From: Microcella humidisoli
GTDB taxonomy: Bacteria > Actinomycetota > Actinomycetes > Actinomycetales > Microbacteriaceae
Assembly: GCF_024362325.1 (NCBI RefSeq)
Contig: NZ_CP101497.1
Coordinates: forward strand, 186,001-250,000
DNA length: 64,000 nucleotides
Reading direction: 5' to 3'
The first letter of the stretch is position 1, and each line of letters opens with the position of its first letter. The translations under genes were made by a program, and so were the position numbers. This document shows positions 25,134 to 34,316 of this stretch, piece after piece. The notes below the pieces were generated by a model, which saw only the letters and a program-made list of their open reading frames with translations, was not told where the DNA came from and searched no databases.

Positions 25134-28100
25134 GTGTCAAGCCAAGTGACCGGAGTCGGCCCTGACGGCAACGCCGCGGGCGAATTCGGAGCCAACGAGT
25201 GGCTCGTTGACGAACTCTACGAGCAGTACAAGGTCGACAAGAACACGGTCGATCCCTCCTGGTGGCCGATTCTCGAGAAGTACCACCAGTCGTCGACCGC
25301 GGGTGCGGTCGACGCGCCGCCGCCCTCGACGATCCCCATCGACGCGCCGCCGCCCGCGGAGTCCTCCGCCGCAGCCGTGCCGAGCGCCGCAGTGCCGTCC
25401 GCCTCGTCGGCGTCGGTCCCCTCCGCCGCCGTGCCCGCCACCGGCAGCCAGCCCGTCGCACGCACCACCTCGATCGCCCCGCAGCCCACGCCTATTCCGG
25501 CCCAGGCGCCCGCGCCGACGACCGGCGCCATGACGCTGCCCGTCGACGCCGACGGCGACGGCGAGCTCGACGACATCGTCACGCCCCTCAAGGGCATGGC
25601 CAAGACCCTCGCGACCAATATGGATGCGAGCCTCTCGGTGCCCACCGCGACGAGCGTGCGCACCATCCCCGCGAAGCTGATGATCGACAACCGCATCGTC
25701 ATCAACAACCACCTCAAGCGCGCGCGCGGCGGCAAGGTCAGCTTCACGCACCTCATCGCCTGGGCGATGGTGCGCGCGCTGCGCGAGTTCCCCAGCCAGA
25801 ACGTCTACTACGACGAGGTCGACGGCAAGCCCGTCGTCGTCACCCCCGCCCACATCAACCTGGGCATCGCGATCGACCTGCCCAAGCCCGACGGCACGCG
25901 CTCGCTGCTGGTTCCCGGCATCAAGCGCTGCGAGGGCATGGGCTTCGGCGACTTCATCGCCGCCTATGAAGACGTCGTCAAGCGCGCCCGCGACAACAAG
26001 CTCACGGCCACCGACTTCCAGGGCAACACGATCTCGCTGACGAACCCGGGCGGCATCGGCACCGTGCACTCGGTGCCGCGGCTCATGAAGGGCCAGGGCG
26101 CCATCATCGGCGCCGGTGCGCTCGAGTACCCGGCCGAGTTCCAGGGCATGTCGCAGGCGACCCTCGCCGACCTCGGCATCGGCAAGACCATCACGCTCAC
26201 GAGCACCTATGACCACCGCGTCATCCAGGGCGCCGGCTCGGGCGAGTTCCTCAAGAAGGTGCACGAGCTGCTCATCGGCGAGCGCCGCTTCTACGAAGAC
26301 ATCTTCGCCGACCTGCGCATTCCCTACGACCCGATCCACTGGGCGCAAGACATCCACGTCGATCTGGCCGACCAGATCAACAAGACCGCGCGCGTGCACG
26401 AGCTCATCAACGCCTACCGCGTGCGTGGCCACCTCATGGCCGACGTCGACCCGCTCGAGTACCGCCAGCGCAGCCACCCCGACCTCGACATCTCGAGCCA
26501 CGGCCTGACCTTCTGGGATCTCGACCGCGAGTTCGTCACGGCGGGCTTCGGCGGCCGGCGCACGATGCTGCTGCGCGAGGTGCTCGGCGTGCTGCGTGAC
26601 ACCTACTGCCGCACGGTCGGCATCGAGTACATGCACATTCAGGAGCCGGAGCAGCGCCGCTGGTTCCAGGAGCGCCTCGAGAAGCCGTACCAGAAGCCGA
26701 CGCACGACGAGCAGATGCGCATCCTCGGCAAGCTCAACCAGGCCGAGGCGTTCGAGACCTTCCTGCAGACCAAGTACGTCGGTCAGAAGCGCTTCAGCCT
26801 CGAGGGCGGCGAGAGCGTCATCCCGCTGCTCGATGAGCTGCTGCAGGGCGCCGCCGAGCAGGGGCTCGACGAGGTCGCCATCGGCATGGCGCACCGCGGG
26901 CGCCTCAACGTGCTCGCCAACATCGCCGGAAAGACCTACGGCCAGATCTTCCGCGAGTTCGAGGGCACGCAAGACCCCAAGTCGGTGCAGGGCTCGGGCG
27001 ACGTCAAGTACCACCTCGGCACCGAGGGCGTTTTCACGTCGGCCGCGGGCCAAGAGGTCGGCGTGTATCTCGCCGCGAACCCCTCGCACCTCGAAGCCGT
27101 CAACGGCGTGCTCGAGGGCATCGTGCGGGCGAAGCAGGACCGCAAGAACGACGGCGCGTTCAGCACCCTCGCGGTGCTCGTGCACGGCGACGCCGCGATG
27201 GCCGGTCAGGGCGTCGTGGTCGAGACGCTGCAACTCAGCATGCTGCGCGGCTACCGCACGGGCGGCACCATCCACGTGGTCGTCAACAACCAGGTGGGCT
27301 TCACGACGCCTCCCGGCGAGGGCCGCACGTCGATCTACTCGACCGATGTCGCCAAGACCATCCAGGCGCCGATCTTCCACGTCAACGGCGACGACCCCGA
27401 GGCCGTCGTGCGCGTGGCCGAGCTGGCTTTCGCCTACCGTCAGCAGTTCAAGCGCGATGTCGTCATCGACCTGGTCTGCTACCGCCGCCGCGGCCACAAC
27501 GAGGGCGACGACCCCTCGATGACGCAGCCGCTCATGTACAACCTCATCGAGGCCAAGCGCTCGGTGCGCACGCTCTATACCGAGGCGCTCGTCGGCCGCG
27601 GCGACATCACCGAGGAGGAGTTCGAGGCCGCGCACCGCGACTTCCAAGACCGCCTCGAAGTCGCTTTCGCCGAGACGCACGCCGCCCAGACGGGCTCCAT
27701 GCCCGTCATCACGGGCACGCCGGCTCCCGAGACCGACGACCTCGCCGGCGAGCCCGAGTCGACGGGCGTCGATCAGGCGGTCATCCAGCACATCGGCGAC
27801 GCGCACGACAACCCGCCCGCCGGGTTCACCGTGCACACCAAGCTGCAGGCGATGCTCAAGAAGCGCGTCGAGATGAGCCGCACCGGCCAGATCGACTGGG
27901 GCTTCGGCGAACTGCTCGCTCTCGGCTCGCTGCTCATGGAGGGCACGCCCGTGCGCATGGCCGGGCAGGACTCTCGTCGCGGCACCTTCGTGCAGCGCCA
28001 CGCCGTGCTGCACGATCGCGTCAACGGCCAGGAATGGCTGCCGCTCGCCAACCTCAGCGAGAGCCAGGCAAAGTTCTGGATCTACGACTCGCTGCTGAGC

Positions 28101-28907
28101 GAGTACGCGGCCATGGGCTTCGAGTACGGCTACTCGGTCGAGCGCCCCGACGCGCTCGTGCTGTGGGAGGCCCAGTTCGGCGACTTCGCCAACGGCGCCC
28201 AGACGATCATCGACGAGTTCATCTCGTCGGCCGAGCAGAAGTGGAACCAGCGCTCGAGCGTCGTGCTGCTGCTGCCGCACGGCTACGAGGGCCAGGGGCC
28301 CGACCACTCCTCGGCGCGCATCGAGCGGTTCCTGCAGCTCGCGGCCGAAGAGAACATGACGATCGCGCGGCCCTCGACGCCCGCCTCGTACTTCCACCTG
28401 CTGCGCCGTCAGGCCTACGCGCGCCCGCGCCGCCCGCTCATCGTCTTCACCCCGAAGGCCATGCTGCGGCTGCGGGGTGCGACGAGCGAGGTCGCCGACT
28501 TCACGAGCGGTCGCTTCGAGCCCGTCATCGACGACGCGACGATCGTGGATGCCGGCGCCGTGCGCCGGGTGCTGCTGCACGCCGGCAAGATCCACTACGA
28601 CCTCAAGGCCGAGGTCGAGAAGCGGGGAACGACCGGAGTCGCCCTCGTGCGCCTCGAGCAGTACCACCCGCTGCCGGAGGCCCAGCTGCGCGCCGTACTC
28701 GACCGCTACCCCAACGCCGAGGTCGTGTGGGTGCAGGACGAGCCCGAGAACCAGGGCGCCTGGCCGTTCCTCGCGCTCGAGGGTCAGAAGCGCGGCATGC
28801 GGCCGATGCGCGTGGTCTCGCGGCACGCGTCGGCCTCGCCGGCGACGGGCTCGAGCAAGCGCAGCGCGCAGGAGCACGCCGACATCATGGATGCGGCGCT
28901 GAGCTGA
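25134..28907 (+). CDS. kgd: multifunctional 2-oxoglutarate decarboxylase / dehydrogenase E1-E2 (Kgd)
   Basis: A 1257-residue fused enzyme of the actinobacterial TCA cycle. The order is: an E1-type N-terminal helix (ANEWLVDELYEQYKVDKNTVDPSWW, given here only in part), an Ala/Pro/Ser linker to about 130, a succinyltransferase catalytic domain to about 375 ending in TYDHRVIQGAGSGEF with the DHRxxxG motif and catalytic His near 360, then the thiamine-diphosphate E1 domain (GMAHRGRLNVLAN, HGDAAMAGQG, YRRRGHNEGDDPS, and C-terminal QDSRRGTFVQRHAVLHD). There is no lipoyl domain; lipoylation sits on a separate protein. FHA-domain regulation (GarA/OdhI) is known for this family. It starts with GTG. Confidence 0.95.
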   Translation: MSSQVTGVGPDGNAAGEFGANEWLVDELYEQYKVDKNTVDPSWWPILEKYHQSSTAGAVDAPPPSTIPIDAPPPAESSAAAVPSAAVPSASSASVPSAAVPATGSQPVARTTSIAPQPTPIPAQAPAPTTGAMTLPVDADGDGELDDIVTPLKGMAKTLATNMDASLSVPTATSVRTIPAKLMIDNRIVINNHLKRARGGKVSFTHLIAWAMVRALREFPSQNVYYDEVDGKPVVVTPAHINLGIAIDLPKPDGTRSLLVPGIKRCEGMGFGDFIAAYEDVVKRARDNKLTATDFQGNTISLTNPGGIGTVHSVPRLMKGQGAIIGAGALEYPAEFQGMSQATLADLGIGKTITLTSTYDHRVIQGAGSGEFLKKVHELLIGERRFYEDIFADLRIPYDPIHWAQDIHVDLADQINKTARVHELINAYRVRGHLMADVDPLEYRQRSHPDLDISSHGLTFWDLDREFVTAGFGGRRTMLLREVLGVLRDTYCRTVGIEYMHIQEPEQRRWFQERLEKPYQKPTHDEQMRILGKLNQAEAFETFLQTKYVGQKRFSLEGGESVIPLLDELLQGAAEQGLDEVAIGMAHRGRLNVLANIAGKTYGQIFREFEGTQDPKSVQGSGDVKYHLGTEGVFTSAAGQEVGVYLAANPSHLEAVNGVLEGIVRAKQDRKNDGAFSTLAVLVHGDAAMAGQGVVVETLQLSMLRGYRTGGTIHVVVNNQVGFTTPPGEGRTSIYSTDVAKTIQAPIFHVNGDDPEAVVRVAELAFAYRQQFKRDVVIDLVCYRRRGHNEGDDPSMTQPLMYNLIEAKRSVRTLYTEALVGRGDITEEEFEAAHRDFQDRLEVAFAETHAAQTGSMPVITGTPAPETDDLAGEPESTGVDQAVIQHIGDAHDNPPAGFTVHTKLQAMLKKRVEMSRTGQIDWGFGELLALGSLLMEGTPVRMAGQDSRRGTFVQRHAVLHDRVNGQEWLPLANLSESQAKFWIYDSLLSEYAAMGFEYGYSVERPDALVLWEAQFGDFANGAQTIIDEFISSAEQKWNQRSSVVLLLPHGYEGQGPDHSSARIERFLQLAAEENMTIARPSTPASYFHLLRRQAYARPRRPLIVFTPKAMLRLRGATSEVADFTSGRFEPVIDDATIVDAGAVRRVLLHAGKIHYDLKAEVEKRGTTGVALVRLEQYHPLPEAQLRAVLDRYPNAEVVWVQDEPENQGAWPFLALEGQKRGMRPMRVVSRHASASPATGSSKRSAQEHADIMDAALS

Positions 28908-28911
28908 CGGG

Positions 28912-29151
28912 CTAGCGCGCGTCGAGCGTCGAGATGGCGCCCAGCACGAGGCTGCGAAGCTCGTCGGGCGCCTTTTCCTGGCACGCCTCCTTGACCTTCG
29001 TGGTCAGGGTGATGCCCACGAGGTGCTCGGCCGAGCAGTCATCGCAGTTCGCGAGGTGCTCACGAATGTCGCCGCACTGCTCGGGGGTGAGCTCGTTGTG
29101 CAGAAACTCTTCGAGCTCTTGCTTCGCCTTGTCGCAGCCGCAGTCGGTCAT
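28912..29151 (-). CDS. rsrA: zinc-binding anti-sigma factor, RsrA/RshA type
   Basis: A 79-residue ZAS-family anti-sigma. It begins [21 protein letters not shown] and has the redox zinc motif [12 protein letters not shown] (HxxxCxxC), plus another Cys in KEACQEKAP. In the SigR/RsrA system disulfide stress oxidises these cysteines, releases zinc and frees the sigma factor. The ATG overlaps the sigma stop (ATGA), which keeps the two proteins in balance. Length fits the short mycothiol-system anti-sigma group. Confidence 0.93.
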   Translation of the reverse strand: MTDCGCDKAKQELEEFLHNELTPEQCGDIREHLANCDDCSAEHLVGITLTTKVKEACQEKAPDELRSLVLGAISTLDAR

Positions 29152-29843
29152 CGCGTGCTCCCTCTCGTCGTGGCGGCCGCATCGGGGGCGGTCATGCCGC
29201 GCTCCCGTGCATAGTCGGCCAGCAGTTCCCGCAGCAGGCGTCGGCCGCGGTGCAGGCGGCTCATGACGGTTCCGACGGGCGTCTTCATGATGTCGGCGAT
29301 CTCCTGGTACGAGAAGCCCTCGACGTCGGCGAAGTAGACCGCCAACCGGAAGTCTTCCGGGATCGACTGCAGCGCATCCTTCACCGCGCTCGCGGGCATG
29401 CGGTCGATCGCCTCGGCCTCGGCCGAGCGCGTGGTCGTCGACGTGGCCGACTCGGCCCCGCCGAGCTGCCAGTCTTCGAGCTCGTCGATCGTGCCCTGGT
29501 ACGGGTCGCGCTGCTTCTTGCGGTACACGTTGATGAACGTGTTGGTGAGGATGCGGTACAGCCAGGCCTTGAGGTTCGTGCCCTGCTCGAACTGCGCGAA
29601 GGCGGCGAAGGCCTTCACGAAGGTCTCTTGCACGAGGTCGGCGGCATCGGCCGGGTTCTTGGTCATGCGCATGGCCGCGCCGTACAGCTGGTCCATGAAC
29701 GGCAGCGCCTGCTCCTGGAACAGGCGCCGGCGCTCGGCGAGCTCGTCGGTCATCTCGGTCATCACGCGCGAGTCTACCGAGCGCGCCTGCGACGGGCTCG
29801 CGGCGGCAGCAGCGACAGGAGCATCGAGCAGCAGCGTCGTCAT
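29148..29843 (-). CDS. sigR: SigR/SigH-type RNA polymerase sigma factor (thiol-oxidative stress)
   Basis: A 231-residue ECF sigma factor. Region 2 holds [23 protein letters not shown] and [25 protein letters not shown]; region 4 holds [44 protein letters not shown]. These are close to Streptomyces SigR and mycobacterial SigH, which control thioredoxin, mycothiol and protein-quality genes. The ATG at 29843 has GAGAGGA upstream and is preferred over the GTG at 29861. A good SigR-type promoter lies about 55 bases upstream, implying autoactivation. Confidence 0.93.
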   Translation of the reverse strand: MTTLLLDAPVAAAAASPSQARSVDSRVMTEMTDELAERRRLFQEQALPFMDQLYGAAMRMTKNPADAADLVQETFVKAFAAFAQFEQGTNLKAWLYRILTNTFINVYRKKQRDPYQGTIDELEDWQLGGAESATSTTTRSAEAEAIDRMPASAVKDALQSIPEDFRLAVYFADVEGFSYQEIADIMKTPVGTVMSRLHRGRRLLRELLADYARERGMTAPDAAATTRGSTR

Positions 29844-29888
29844 GCGGTTCCTCTCGAGCACGGGGCGGCAGGCACCAGCGGGTGCCGT

Positions 29889-29894
29889 TACCCT
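29889..29894 (+). promoter_or_regulatory. candidate -10 box of aroA
   Basis: TACCCT followed by eight bases and the aroA ATG at 29903. It overlaps the presumed start-site region of the divergent sigR promoter. Confidence 0.4.
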
Positions 29895-29897
29895 GAT

Positions 29898-29923
29898 AAC
29901 CGATGCAGGTCTTCACCTATTCC
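29898..29923 (-). promoter_or_regulatory. SigR/SigH-type autoregulatory promoter of sigR
   Basis: On the minus strand GGAAT (29923-29919), an 18-base spacer, then GTT (29900-29898), exactly the GGAAT-N18-GTT consensus of SigR and SigH promoters. It lies about 55 bases before the sigR ATG. The -35 falls inside the first codons of divergent aroA. Confidence 0.75.
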
Positions 29924-31321
29924 GGAGCTCGGTTCACGCCCTACGGCGACGAGCAGCTGACGGGCGTCTCCGCGGGCTTCGGCGCCGACGACGCGTGGCC
30001 GGCCCCGCGGGCGACCGCGCCGCTGGATGCTCGCCTCTCCCTCCCCGGATCCAAGAGCCTCACCAACCGCGAGCTCGTGCTCTCGGCGCTCGCCGACGCG
30101 CCGTCGCTGCTGCGGCGGCCCCTGCACTCGCGCGACTCGATGCTCATGATCGAGGCGTTGCGCTCGCTCGGCGTCGGTATCGACGAGGTCGCAGGAGACG
30201 GCGACTACGGACCCGATCTGCGCATCACTCCCCCGGCAGAGCTCTCGGGCAGCACCGCGATCGACTGCGGATTGGCGGGCACCGTCATGCGGTTCCTGCC
30301 CCCCGTGGCCGCGCTCGCGCTCGGTCCCGTCGCGTTCGACGGCGACGAGAGCGCCCGCCGCCGCCCCATGCGCACGACGATCGACTCGCTGCGCGCGCTC
30401 GGCGTCGACGTCAACGACGACGGGCGCGGCGCCCTGCCGTTCAGCCTGTGGGGCACGGGTGCCGTGCGCGGCGGCGAGATCGCCATCGACGCCTCGGCCT
30501 CGAGCCAGTTCGTCTCGGGGCTGCTGCTCGCCGCCCCGCGCTTCACCGAGGGCCTCGTGCTGCGCCACACGGGCGAGCGCCTGCCCTCGATGCCGCACAT
30601 CGAGATGACGATCGCCGCCCTCGCCGATCGCGGCGTCGTCGTCGAGAGCCCCGAGCCGGGGGTCTGGGTCGTGCCCCCCGGGCCCATCGCGGGCCGCGAG
30701 CTCGCGATCGAGCCCGATCTCTCGAACGCCGCGCCGTTCCTCGTCGCCGCGATCGTGGCGGGCGGCACCGTGACGATCGACGGATGGCCGCGGACGACCA
30801 CGCAGGTCGGCGCCGACCTCGAGACGCTGCTGCCGCTCTTCGGGGCGAGCGTGCACCGCGACGGCGAGTCGCTCGTGGTCGACGGCGGTGCCGGACTGCT
30901 CGGCGGCGCGACCGTGCCCGGTGTCGACCTCGATCTCTCGACGGGTGGCGAGCTCGCCCCCGCACTCGTCGCGCTCGCCGCGCTCGCGAGCACCCCGAGC
31001 ACGATCACGGGCATCGGCCACCTGCGCGGCCACGAGACCGACCGCCTCGCCGCGCTCGCCGCCGAGATCACGGCGCTCGGCGGTGCGGCGACCGAACTCG
31101 ATGAGGGCCTCGCGATCGAGCCGCGCCCGCTGCACGGCGCAGAGTGGCACGCCTACGAAGACCACCGCATGGCGACGGCCGGGGCCATCATCGGGCTCGC
31201 CGTCGACGGCGTGCGGGTCGACGACATCGGCTCGACGGCGAAGACACTGCCGCAGTTCCCCGAGCTGTGGAGCGCCATGCTCGACCAGTCGGGTGGCGCG
31301 GATCCGGCAGGGCTTCCGTGA
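29903..31321 (+). CDS. aroA: 3-phosphoshikimate 1-carboxyvinyltransferase (EPSP synthase)
   Basis: A 472-residue enzyme joining phosphoenolpyruvate to shikimate 3-phosphate in chorismate synthesis. Motifs: [14 protein letters not shown] (substrate Lys and Arg), [11 protein letters not shown] (the actinobacterial form of the usual NAGT region), [38 protein letters not shown] near the C-terminus. An N-terminal extension of about 30 residues precedes the first barrel strand; if the true start is later, the sigR promoter would not overlap coding sequence. The stop overlaps the rsgA start (GTGA). Confidence 0.93.
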   Translation: MQVFTYSGARFTPYGDEQLTGVSAGFGADDAWPAPRATAPLDARLSLPGSKSLTNRELVLSALADAPSLLRRPLHSRDSMLMIEALRSLGVGIDEVAGDGDYGPDLRITPPAELSGSTAIDCGLAGTVMRFLPPVAALALGPVAFDGDESARRRPMRTTIDSLRALGVDVNDDGRGALPFSLWGTGAVRGGEIAIDASASSQFVSGLLLAAPRFTEGLVLRHTGERLPSMPHIEMTIAALADRGVVVESPEPGVWVVPPGPIAGRELAIEPDLSNAAPFLVAAIVAGGTVTIDGWPRTTTQVGADLETLLPLFGASVHRDGESLVVDGGAGLLGGATVPGVDLDLSTGGELAPALVALAALASTPSTITGIGHLRGHETDRLAALAAEITALGGAATELDEGLAIEPRPLHGAEWHAYEDHRMATAGAIIGLAVDGVRVDDIGSTAKTLPQFPELWSAMLDQSGGADPAGLP

Positions 31322-32385
31322 GCTGGCTGCCGCCCGACGACGACGACCCGTACGAGCAGTACGACGAGTCGCTCATCCGGGCGCGGCCCAACCCGAAGGC
31401 CAACCGCCCGCGCTCGAAGCAGCGCCCCGCGCACGAGAACGCTGTTGTCGGCCGGGTCGTCACGGTCGACCGCGGCCGCTACCTCTGCCTCGTCGACGAG
31501 AGCGGCCCCGACGAGCGCGAGGTCATCTCGACGCGCGCGCGCGAGCTGCGCACGAGCGCGATCGTCACGGGCGACCAGGTCGACCTCGTGGGCGACGCGA
31601 GCGGGGTCGAGGGCTCCCTCGCCCGCATCGTGCGCATCCACGAGCGGCGCACGCTGCTGCGCCGCAGTGCCGATGACACCGACGCCGTCGAGCGCATCAT
31701 CGTGGCGAATGCCGACCAGTTGCTCATCGTCGTCGCGGCCGCGAACCCCGAGCCGCGGCCGCGCCTCGTCGACCGCTACCTCGTCGCGGCCTTCGACGCG
31801 GGCATCGAGCCGCTGCTCGTCATGACCAAGACCGACCTCGCCGACCCGGCCCCGTTTCTCGCGCAGTTTCGCGGGCTCGAGCTGCGCGTCGTCACGAGTC
31901 GCTCCGATGCCCCACCCGTCGATGAGCTGCGCGCGATGCTGCACGACCGCACGACCGTGGCGGTCGGGCATTCGGGCGTCGGCAAGTCGACCCTCGTGAA
32001 CGCGCTGGTTCCGGATGCCCGGCGCGCGACGGGCGTCGTGAACGCCGTCACCGGCCGCGGCCGACACACCTCCTCGTCGACCGTGTCGCTGCGACTGTCC
32101 GGCGGTGGATGGATCATCGACACCCCCGGCGTGCGCTCGTTCGGCCTGGGCCACGTCGACCCCGACAACATCCTGCGCTCGTTCGGCGACCTCGCCGAGA
32201 TCGGCGCGAGCTGCCCGCGCGGCTGCACCCACTTGCCCGACGCGCCCGACTGCGAGCTCGTCGAGCGGGCCGCGGCCGGAGAGCTCGGCGAATTCGGTGC
32301 CGAGCGGCTGGACTCGCTGCAGCGCCTGCTGACGACGCTCATGACCCCGAGTGGGCGAACCGGCGCCGATACGCTGAGACCGTGA
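31318..32385 (+). CDS. rsgA: ribosome small-subunit-dependent GTPase A
   Basis: A 355-residue circularly permuted GTPase that checks late 30S maturation. The order is an OB-fold N-terminus (GRVVTVDRGRYLCLVDE), then G4 (VMTKTDLADP), G1 (GHSGVGKSTLVN), G2 region (GRGRHTSSSTVSL) and G3 (IDTPGVRSFGLG), then a zinc-binding C-terminus CPRGCTHLPDAPDCELVE. This G4-G5-G1-G2-G3 order is diagnostic. The GTG at 31318 overlaps the aroA stop, and its own stop overlaps hisN, making an aroA-rsgA-hisN operon. Confidence 0.95.
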   Translation: MSWLPPDDDDPYEQYDESLIRARPNPKANRPRSKQRPAHENAVVGRVVTVDRGRYLCLVDESGPDEREVISTRARELRTSAIVTGDQVDLVGDASGVEGSLARIVRIHERRTLLRRSADDTDAVERIIVANADQLLIVVAAANPEPRPRLVDRYLVAAFDAGIEPLLVMTKTDLADPAPFLAQFRGLELRVVTSRSDAPPVDELRAMLHDRTTVAVGHSGVGKSTLVNALVPDARRATGVVNAVTGRGRHTSSSTVSLRLSGGGWIIDTPGVRSFGLGHVDPDNILRSFGDLAEIGASCPRGCTHLPDAPDCELVERAAAGELGEFGAERLDSLQRLLTTLMTPSGRTGADTLRP

Positions 32386-33200
32386 GCCCCGCATCCGACC
32401 ACGCTGTCGACCTCGCCGCTGACCTCGCGCTCGCCCTCGATCTGGCCGACCGCGCGGATGCGGTCTCGCTCGATCGGTTCCGTGCCCTCGATCTCGCGGT
32501 CACCACGAAGCCCGACCGCACGCCGGTCACCGACGCCGATCAGGCCGTCGAGCGCGCGATCCGCGAGGGGCTGGCCACGGAGCGCCCCACTGACGGGATC
32601 CTCGGCGAGGAGTACGGCACGGCCGAGGGCACGGGCGCCGGTATCCATCGCCAGTGGATCATCGACCCGATCGACGGCACCGCCAACTTCCTGCGCGGCG
32701 TCCCGATCTGGGGAACCCTGATCGCGCTCGCCGTCGACGGGGTCCCCGTCGTCGGCGTCGTGAGCGCTCCGGCGCTCGGGCAGCGATGGTGGGCGGCCCG
32801 CGGACTCGGCGCCCACGCGGCAGTGCAGGGGGGCGCTCCGCGTCGACTGTCGGTCAGTGGCGTGCGCGAGCTGGGCGACGCGGTGCTGAGCTACAACAGC
32901 CTGCCGGGCTGGGACGATGCCGGGCGACTGACGCAGATCATCGACCTCACCCGAGCGGTCTGGCGCGCCCGGGCCATCGGCGACATGTGGTCGTACATGC
33001 TCGTGGCCGAGGGCGCGATCGACATCGCCGGCGAGTTCGACCTGCAGCCCTACGACATGGCGGCGCTGCAGCCGATCGTCGAAGAGGCCGGCGGGCGCTT
33101 CAGCTCGGTCGACGGCGAAGCCGGGCCGTGGCACGGAAGTGCTCTCGCGACCAACGGCCTGCTGCACGATGAGGTGTTGCGACGGCTCCAGCCTGAGTAG
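32382..33200 (+). CDS. hisN: histidinol-phosphatase, inositol monophosphatase family
   Basis: A 272-residue Mg2+/Li+-type phosphatase. The metal sites are seen in GILGEEYG, IIDPIDGTANFLRG (DPxDGT) and LQPYDMAALQPIVEEAGG (the late WD-like motif, here YD). The actinobacterial branch placed after aroA-rsgA is known as HisN, the histidinol-phosphatase of histidine synthesis; inositol-1-phosphatase activity is the alternative. It starts with GTG overlapping the rsgA stop (GTGA). Confidence 0.85.
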   Translation: MSPASDHAVDLAADLALALDLADRADAVSLDRFRALDLAVTTKPDRTPVTDADQAVERAIREGLATERPTDGILGEEYGTAEGTGAGIHRQWIIDPIDGTANFLRGVPIWGTLIALAVDGVPVVGVVSAPALGQRWWAARGLGAHAAVQGGAPRRLSVSGVRELGDAVLSYNSLPGWDDAGRLTQIIDLTRAVWRARAIGDMWSYMLVAEGAIDIAGEFDLQPYDMAALQPIVEEAGGRFSSVDGEAGPWHGSALATNGLLHDEVLRRLQPE

Positions 33201-33276
33201 GCTCGCACTCGAGCGCCGTGCACAGCATCGCCCAGCGCTCGTCCACCCCGACACCCCGAGCCGAAATGAGCCCCCT

Positions 33277-33795
33277 GTGACCATCGTCTCCTCCGCGCCC
33301 TGGACGCGCGCCCTCGCCATCGCCAGCATTGCGACAGCCGCGGTCGCCCTCAGCGGCTGCAGCATCCTCGAGCAGTTCACGGGCGGCGGCAACGCCACGC
33401 GCGACGACAGCGGCGAGGTCGTCGAGGGCAACGACAACACCGACGTCTTCACCCTCCAGGTCGGCGACTGCCTCAACGACGCCACGGCCTCGGAGACCGT
33501 CGAGACCATCCCGACCGTGCCCTGCGCCGAGCCGCACGACAGCGAGATCTACGCGTCGATCATTCTCGAGGGCGACACCTTCCCCGGCAGCGAGGCCGTC
33601 ATCGCCGAGGCCGATGCCGCCTGCCTCGAGGCCTTCCCCGGCTTCGCGGGCATCGAGTACGCCGACTCGCAGTACTACTACAGCTACTACTTCCCCACCG
33701 AGGGCAGCTGGGCTGGTGGCGACCGCGAGATCCTCTGCACGATCTACGACGAGGCTGGCCAGGTCACGGGTTCGCTCGAGAACATCGGTCGCTGA
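33277..33795 (+). CDS. septum-formation family lipoprotein, copy 1
   Basis: A 172-residue exported protein with lipobox LSGC after a hydrophobic run. The mature domain fits the actinobacterial septum-formation family: LQVGDCLNDA, VPTVPCAEPHDSEIYA and a late CTIYDEAG, with Cys residues likely paired outside the cell. YADSQYYYSYYFPTEGSW is an aromatic stretch. It is followed 11 bases later by a clear paralogue. The family name comes from mutant phenotypes; a biochemical role is not known. The GTG start lacks a strong ribosome-binding site, so the start is less certain than the frame. Confidence 0.75.
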   Translation: MTIVSSAPWTRALAIASIATAAVALSGCSILEQFTGGGNATRDDSGEVVEGNDNTDVFTLQVGDCLNDATASETVETIPTVPCAEPHDSEIYASIILEGDTFPGSEAVIAEADAACLEAFPGFAGIEYADSQYYYSYYFPTEGSWAGGDREILCTIYDEAGQVTGSLENIGR

Positions 33796-33806
33796 GCATC
33801 CCGCCC

Positions 33807-34316
33807 ATGACGCACTCGACCCGGTGGCGCCCGATCGCGACGCTCGCGATCGGCGCCGCCGTAGTCGCGCTCAGCGCCTGCACGGCGCTCGGGCCGATCG
33901 TTCCCGACGATGAACCCGTGCGCGACGACGACGGGCGCATCATCGAGCCCAATGAGCAGACCGACGCCTTCGCTCTGCAGGTGGGCGACTGCCTCGACGA
34001 TGCGAGCGCGACGGGCGAGGTGCAGACCGTGCCGACCGTGCCCTGCGACGAGCCGCACGACAGCGAGATCTACTCGTCGCACCAGCTGGGCCAGTCGGCC
34101 TACCCGGGCGAGGAGGTCGTGGTCGACAAGGCCGAGGCTCTGTGCCTGCCCGCTTTCGAGCAGTTCGTCGGCGAGCCGTACCTCGAGTCGCGGTTCGACT
34201 TCAGCTTCTACTACCCGACCGACGAGAGTTGGGCGAACGGAGACCGTGAGGTGCTCTGCGTGATCTACGACCCCGACGGGCCCGTCACGGGATCGCTCGA
34301 GGGCGTCACCGACTAG
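33807..34316 (+). CDS. septum-formation family lipoprotein, copy 2
   Basis: A 169-residue tandem paralogue of the preceding gene: same lipobox position (LSAC), same core (NEQTDAFALQVGDCLDDA, VPTVPCDEPHDSEIYS) and same end (CVIYDPDGPVTGSLEG). Roughly half of the aligned residues are identical by eye. The two are probably co-transcribed products of a local duplication. The stop TAG is inside a CTAG shared with the convergent oxidoreductase. Confidence 0.78.
   Translation: MTHSTRWRPIATLAIGAAVVALSACTALGPIVPDDEPVRDDDGRIIEPNEQTDAFALQVGDCLDDASATGEVQTVPTVPCDEPHDSEIYSSHQLGQSAYPGEEVVVDKAEALCLPAFEQFVGEPYLESRFDFSFYYPTDESWANGDREVLCVIYDPDGPVTGSLEGVTD

Noticed and set aside
25137..28877. Very long open frame antisense to kgd.
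   Set aside because: High-GC codon bias keeps the opposite strand open; its translation has no domain signal, while kgd is unmistakable.
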